A stretch of DNA of 64,000 nucleotides, from positions 27,592-91,591 of the forward strand of contig JBBCXB010000010.1 in the NCBI GenBank assembly GCA_037145635.1, read 5' to 3'. Numbering within the stretch: position 1 is the stretch's first letter; the number at the start of each line of letters is the position of its first letter. The notes below the pieces were generated by a model, which worked only from the letters and a program-made list of their open reading frames with translations, was not told the DNA's origin and made no database searches. This document shows, piece after piece, positions 62,285-64,000 of this stretch. Source of the DNA: JAATFS01 sp037145635 (GTDB taxonomy: Bacteria; Pseudomonadota; Gammaproteobacteria; Xanthomonadales; Xanthomonadaceae). The translations under genes were made by a program, and so were the position numbers.

Positions 62285-63496
62285 TTGTCTTCGATCGCAG
62301 ATTCGCTCGCGCTCATCGGCCGTGGTGCCGACGAGATCCTCAAGCTGGACGAACTGGAGCACCGGCTGAAGGCCGGACGTCCGCTGCGGGTCAAGGCCGG
62401 CTTCGATCCCACCGCGCCGGACCTGCACCTGGGCCACACGGTACTGCTCAACAAGATGCGGCAGTTCCAGGACCTGGGGCACCAGGTGGTGTTCCTGATC
62501 GGCGACTTCACCGGCATGATCGGGGATCCCACCGGCAAGAACGTCACCCGCAAGCCGCTCACCCGCGAGGACGTGCTGGCCAATGCCCGCACCTACGAGG
62601 AGCAGGTGTTCAAGGTGCTCGACGGCGAGCGCACCGAGGTCCGCTTCAACTCGGAGTGGTTCGGGCAGATGGGCGCGGCCGACATGATCAAGCTGGCCGC
62701 GCAGCACACCGTGGCGCGCATGCTCGAGCGCGACGACTTCGCCAAGCGCTTCGCCGGCCAGCAGCCCATCGCCATCCACGAGTTCCTGTATCCGCTGGTG
62801 CAGGGCTACGACTCGGTGGCGCTGAAGGCCGATGTCGAGCTGGGCGGCACCGACCAGAAGTTCAACCTGCTCATGGGCCGCGGCCTGCAGGAGCATCATG
62901 GGCAGCCGGCCCAGACCGTGCTGACCATGCCGCTGCTGGAAGGGCTGGACGGCGTGGCGAAGATGTCCAAGTCGCTGGGCAACTACATCGGCATCAGCGA
63001 ACCGGCCATCGACATCGTCACCAAGACCATGAAGATCGGCGACGAGCTGACCTGGCGCTGGATCGAGCTGCTGTCCTTCGACATCGGCGTCGCCGAGGCC
63101 CGGACCCTGCGCGAGCAGGTGGCCGCGGGCACCCTGCATCCCCGCGACGTCAAGCTGCGCCTGGCACGCGAGCTGGCCGCCCGTTTCCACGACGCCGCGG
63201 CCGCCGAACAGGCGATCGCCGGCTGGCATGCGGTGGTGACCGGGCAGGGCGACACCGGACTGCTGCCGTTGCAATCGGTGGCGGTGCCCGCCGAGGGGCT
63301 GCGGATCGCCGGGCTCCTGACCGCAGCCGGGCTCACCCCCAGCAACTCCGAGGCCACGCGCAAGCTCAAGGAGCGCGCGGTACGCGTGGATGGCGAGGTG
63401 GTGGAGGATGCCGGCCGCCACTTCGCGCCGGGGTTCGAAGGGGTGATCCAGGTGGGCAAGCGCAACTTCGCCCGCGTCGTCCTGGTGACGGGCTGA
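62285..63496 (+). CDS. tyrS: tyrosyl-tRNA synthetase
   Basis: 403 aa from TTG 62285 (GGGAG about 8 bases ahead). HIGH motif HLGHT in PDLHLGHTVLLNKM and KMSKS in VAKMSKSLGNYIG; C-terminal S4 RNA-binding domain (EATRKLKERAVRVDGEVVED). The ELGGTDQKFNLLMGR signature places it with TyrRS type II (TyrZ-like). Followed by promoters consistent with a rRNA operon, as in related genomes. Confidence 0.96.
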   Translation: MSSIADSLALIGRGADEILKLDELEHRLKAGRPLRVKAGFDPTAPDLHLGHTVLLNKMRQFQDLGHQVVFLIGDFTGMIGDPTGKNVTRKPLTREDVLANARTYEEQVFKVLDGERTEVRFNSEWFGQMGAADMIKLAAQHTVARMLERDDFAKRFAGQQPIAIHEFLYPLVQGYDSVALKADVELGGTDQKFNLLMGRGLQEHHGQPAQTVLTMPLLEGLDGVAKMSKSLGNYIGISEPAIDIVTKTMKIGDELTWRWIELLSFDIGVAEARTLREQVAAGTLHPRDVKLRLARELAARFHDAAAAEQAIAGWHAVVTGQGDTGLLPLQSVAVPAEGLRIAGLLTAAGLTPSNSEATRKLKERAVRVDGEVVEDAGRHFAPGFEGVIQVGKRNFARVVLVTG

Positions 63497-63878
63497 GGCA
63501 CCGGCGCCTTAGCTCCGGAGCGCGCGCTCCTTCGAGGCGCGCGCGTGTAACAGGCTCCCTACGCGGATCACTGCCTCTATATATAGAGAGAGGCCTAGCC
63601 GGTCTGGAGGGAATCCTGCCCAGGCGGTGCCACGGCAGGTGGGCGTGCCTGCCCACGTTCCGCCGCCGGCTGGCAAGGCGGCGCCTGATGGACGATGAGC
63701 AGGGCGCAAGGCGGTCCAAGGCGTCATTCGATGAAGCCAGCACGGTCTGTGTGAAATTTATCTGCACACCCCCTTCCCAATCATCGTGGATGGGTCCATA
63801 ATTCGCCTCCCCCGACGCGACCGACCGCTGCAAAGCGGATCAGAAACAACGGGTCGCCAACATCCGCTTCACAAGGTG
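63497..63878. other. tyrS to promoter intergenic region
   Basis: No gene seen. It contains a GCGCGC-rich hairpin just after tyrS (63520-63548) that may be its terminator, and a perfect AT palindrome CTCTATATATAGAG at 63575-63588, unusual in this genome. From about 63740 it is less GC-rich. Confidence 0.5.
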
Positions 63879-63906
63879 TTGACGAATTGGAAAAGCCGGC
63901 TATTAT
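63879..63906 (+). promoter_or_regulatory. strong promoter, probably P1 of a rRNA/tRNA operon
   Basis: TTGACG (63879-63884), 16-base spacer, TATTAT (63901-63906); close to sigma-70 consensus and followed by GGGC. The module (CTTCAC ... AGG .GTTGACG ... GAAAAG) recurs at 63966-64000. Repeated strong promoters just behind tyrS resemble rrn leader regions. The 16S gene would begin outside the window, so the target is inferred. Confidence 0.7.
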
Positions 63907-63978
63907 GGGCGGCTCGCTTCACGGAAAACCTCACGGGGTTGGACGACGAAGCGGCGGCAACTTCCTCTTCACGAGGGG

Positions 63979-63984
63979 TTGACG
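63979..63984 (+). promoter_or_regulatory. second -35 box TTGACG, tandem promoter running off the window
   Basis: TTGACG 100 bases downstream of the first, within a copy of the same module (CTTCACGAGGGGTTGACGG). Its -10 element lies beyond base 64000. Between the copies (63916-63950) a degenerate third one, CTTCACGGAAAACCTCACGG, appears. Confidence 0.55.
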
Positions 63985-64000
63985 GAAACGAAAAGTCCGC

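Overview
The window is chromosomal DNA from a very GC-rich (roughly 70% by eye) gammaproteobacterium, most likely Xanthomonadaceae/Lysobacteraceae (Lysobacter, Luteimonas or Pseudoxanthomonas type). The reasons are: an alanine/lysine-rich histone H1-like protein; an alpha-lytic-protease-type secreted protease; a long AlgC/XanA-type phosphomannomutase behind coaBC-dut; the divergent speE/speA pair; argS followed by a SPOR protein; the GGGAATC-type intergenic motif near pyrE; and tyrS running into what look like tandem rRNA-type promoters. These family and synteny assignments come from memory of the gene families; no database search was run.

Layout. 1-3.7 kb: end of a ThuA-like gene, a catalase-related peroxidase with its cytochrome b561 partner, then a secreted S1 protease gene broken by an in-frame amber codon, followed by a lipoprotein that is a free-standing copy of the protease pro-domain. 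4-10.4 kb: M17 aminopeptidase, HAD phosphatase, AI-2E transporter, a three-gene YqjD/YqjE-like envelope-stress cluster and a DegP/DegQ protease. 11-12 kb: the H1-like protein. 12.3-23.3 kb: metabolic and stress genes (lipoprotein sugar dehydrogenase, oxidoreductase, hydrolases, DUF4142), plus an operon-like row of a small membrane protein, a DUF3182 ATP-grasp-like protein, an alpha/beta hydrolase and a second small membrane protein. 23.5-26.4 kb: a DesT/DesC/DesB-type acyl-desaturation locus. 26.5-38 kb: EAL phosphodiesterase, lipocalin, ComM, UbiK, P-II, a LPS-kinase-like protein, polyamine genes.

38-44.9 kb holds the most unusual locus. A single-module non-ribosomal peptide synthetase (condensation, glycine-type adenylation, carrier, thioesterase) overlaps a UGT-like glycosyltransferase by 8 bases and is followed by an OafA-type membrane acyltransferase. 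Together they could make and decorate an N-acyl-glycine or similar lipid; this is inference. Upstream of it are a putative leaderless promoter and a 53-codon ORF whose stop overlaps an alternative NRPS start.

45-64 kb is mostly housekeeping: a short-chain reductase and an aldehyde dehydrogenase with a perfect 16-base operator-like palindrome in its promoter, SPOR protein and argS, radC, coaBC-dut-algC, pyrE, xth, a peptidoglycan recycling group (AmpG-like permease, AnmK, M23 endopeptidase), tyrS, and finally the tandem promoters. No tRNA, rRNA, insertion sequence, prophage or CRISPR array was seen inside the window.
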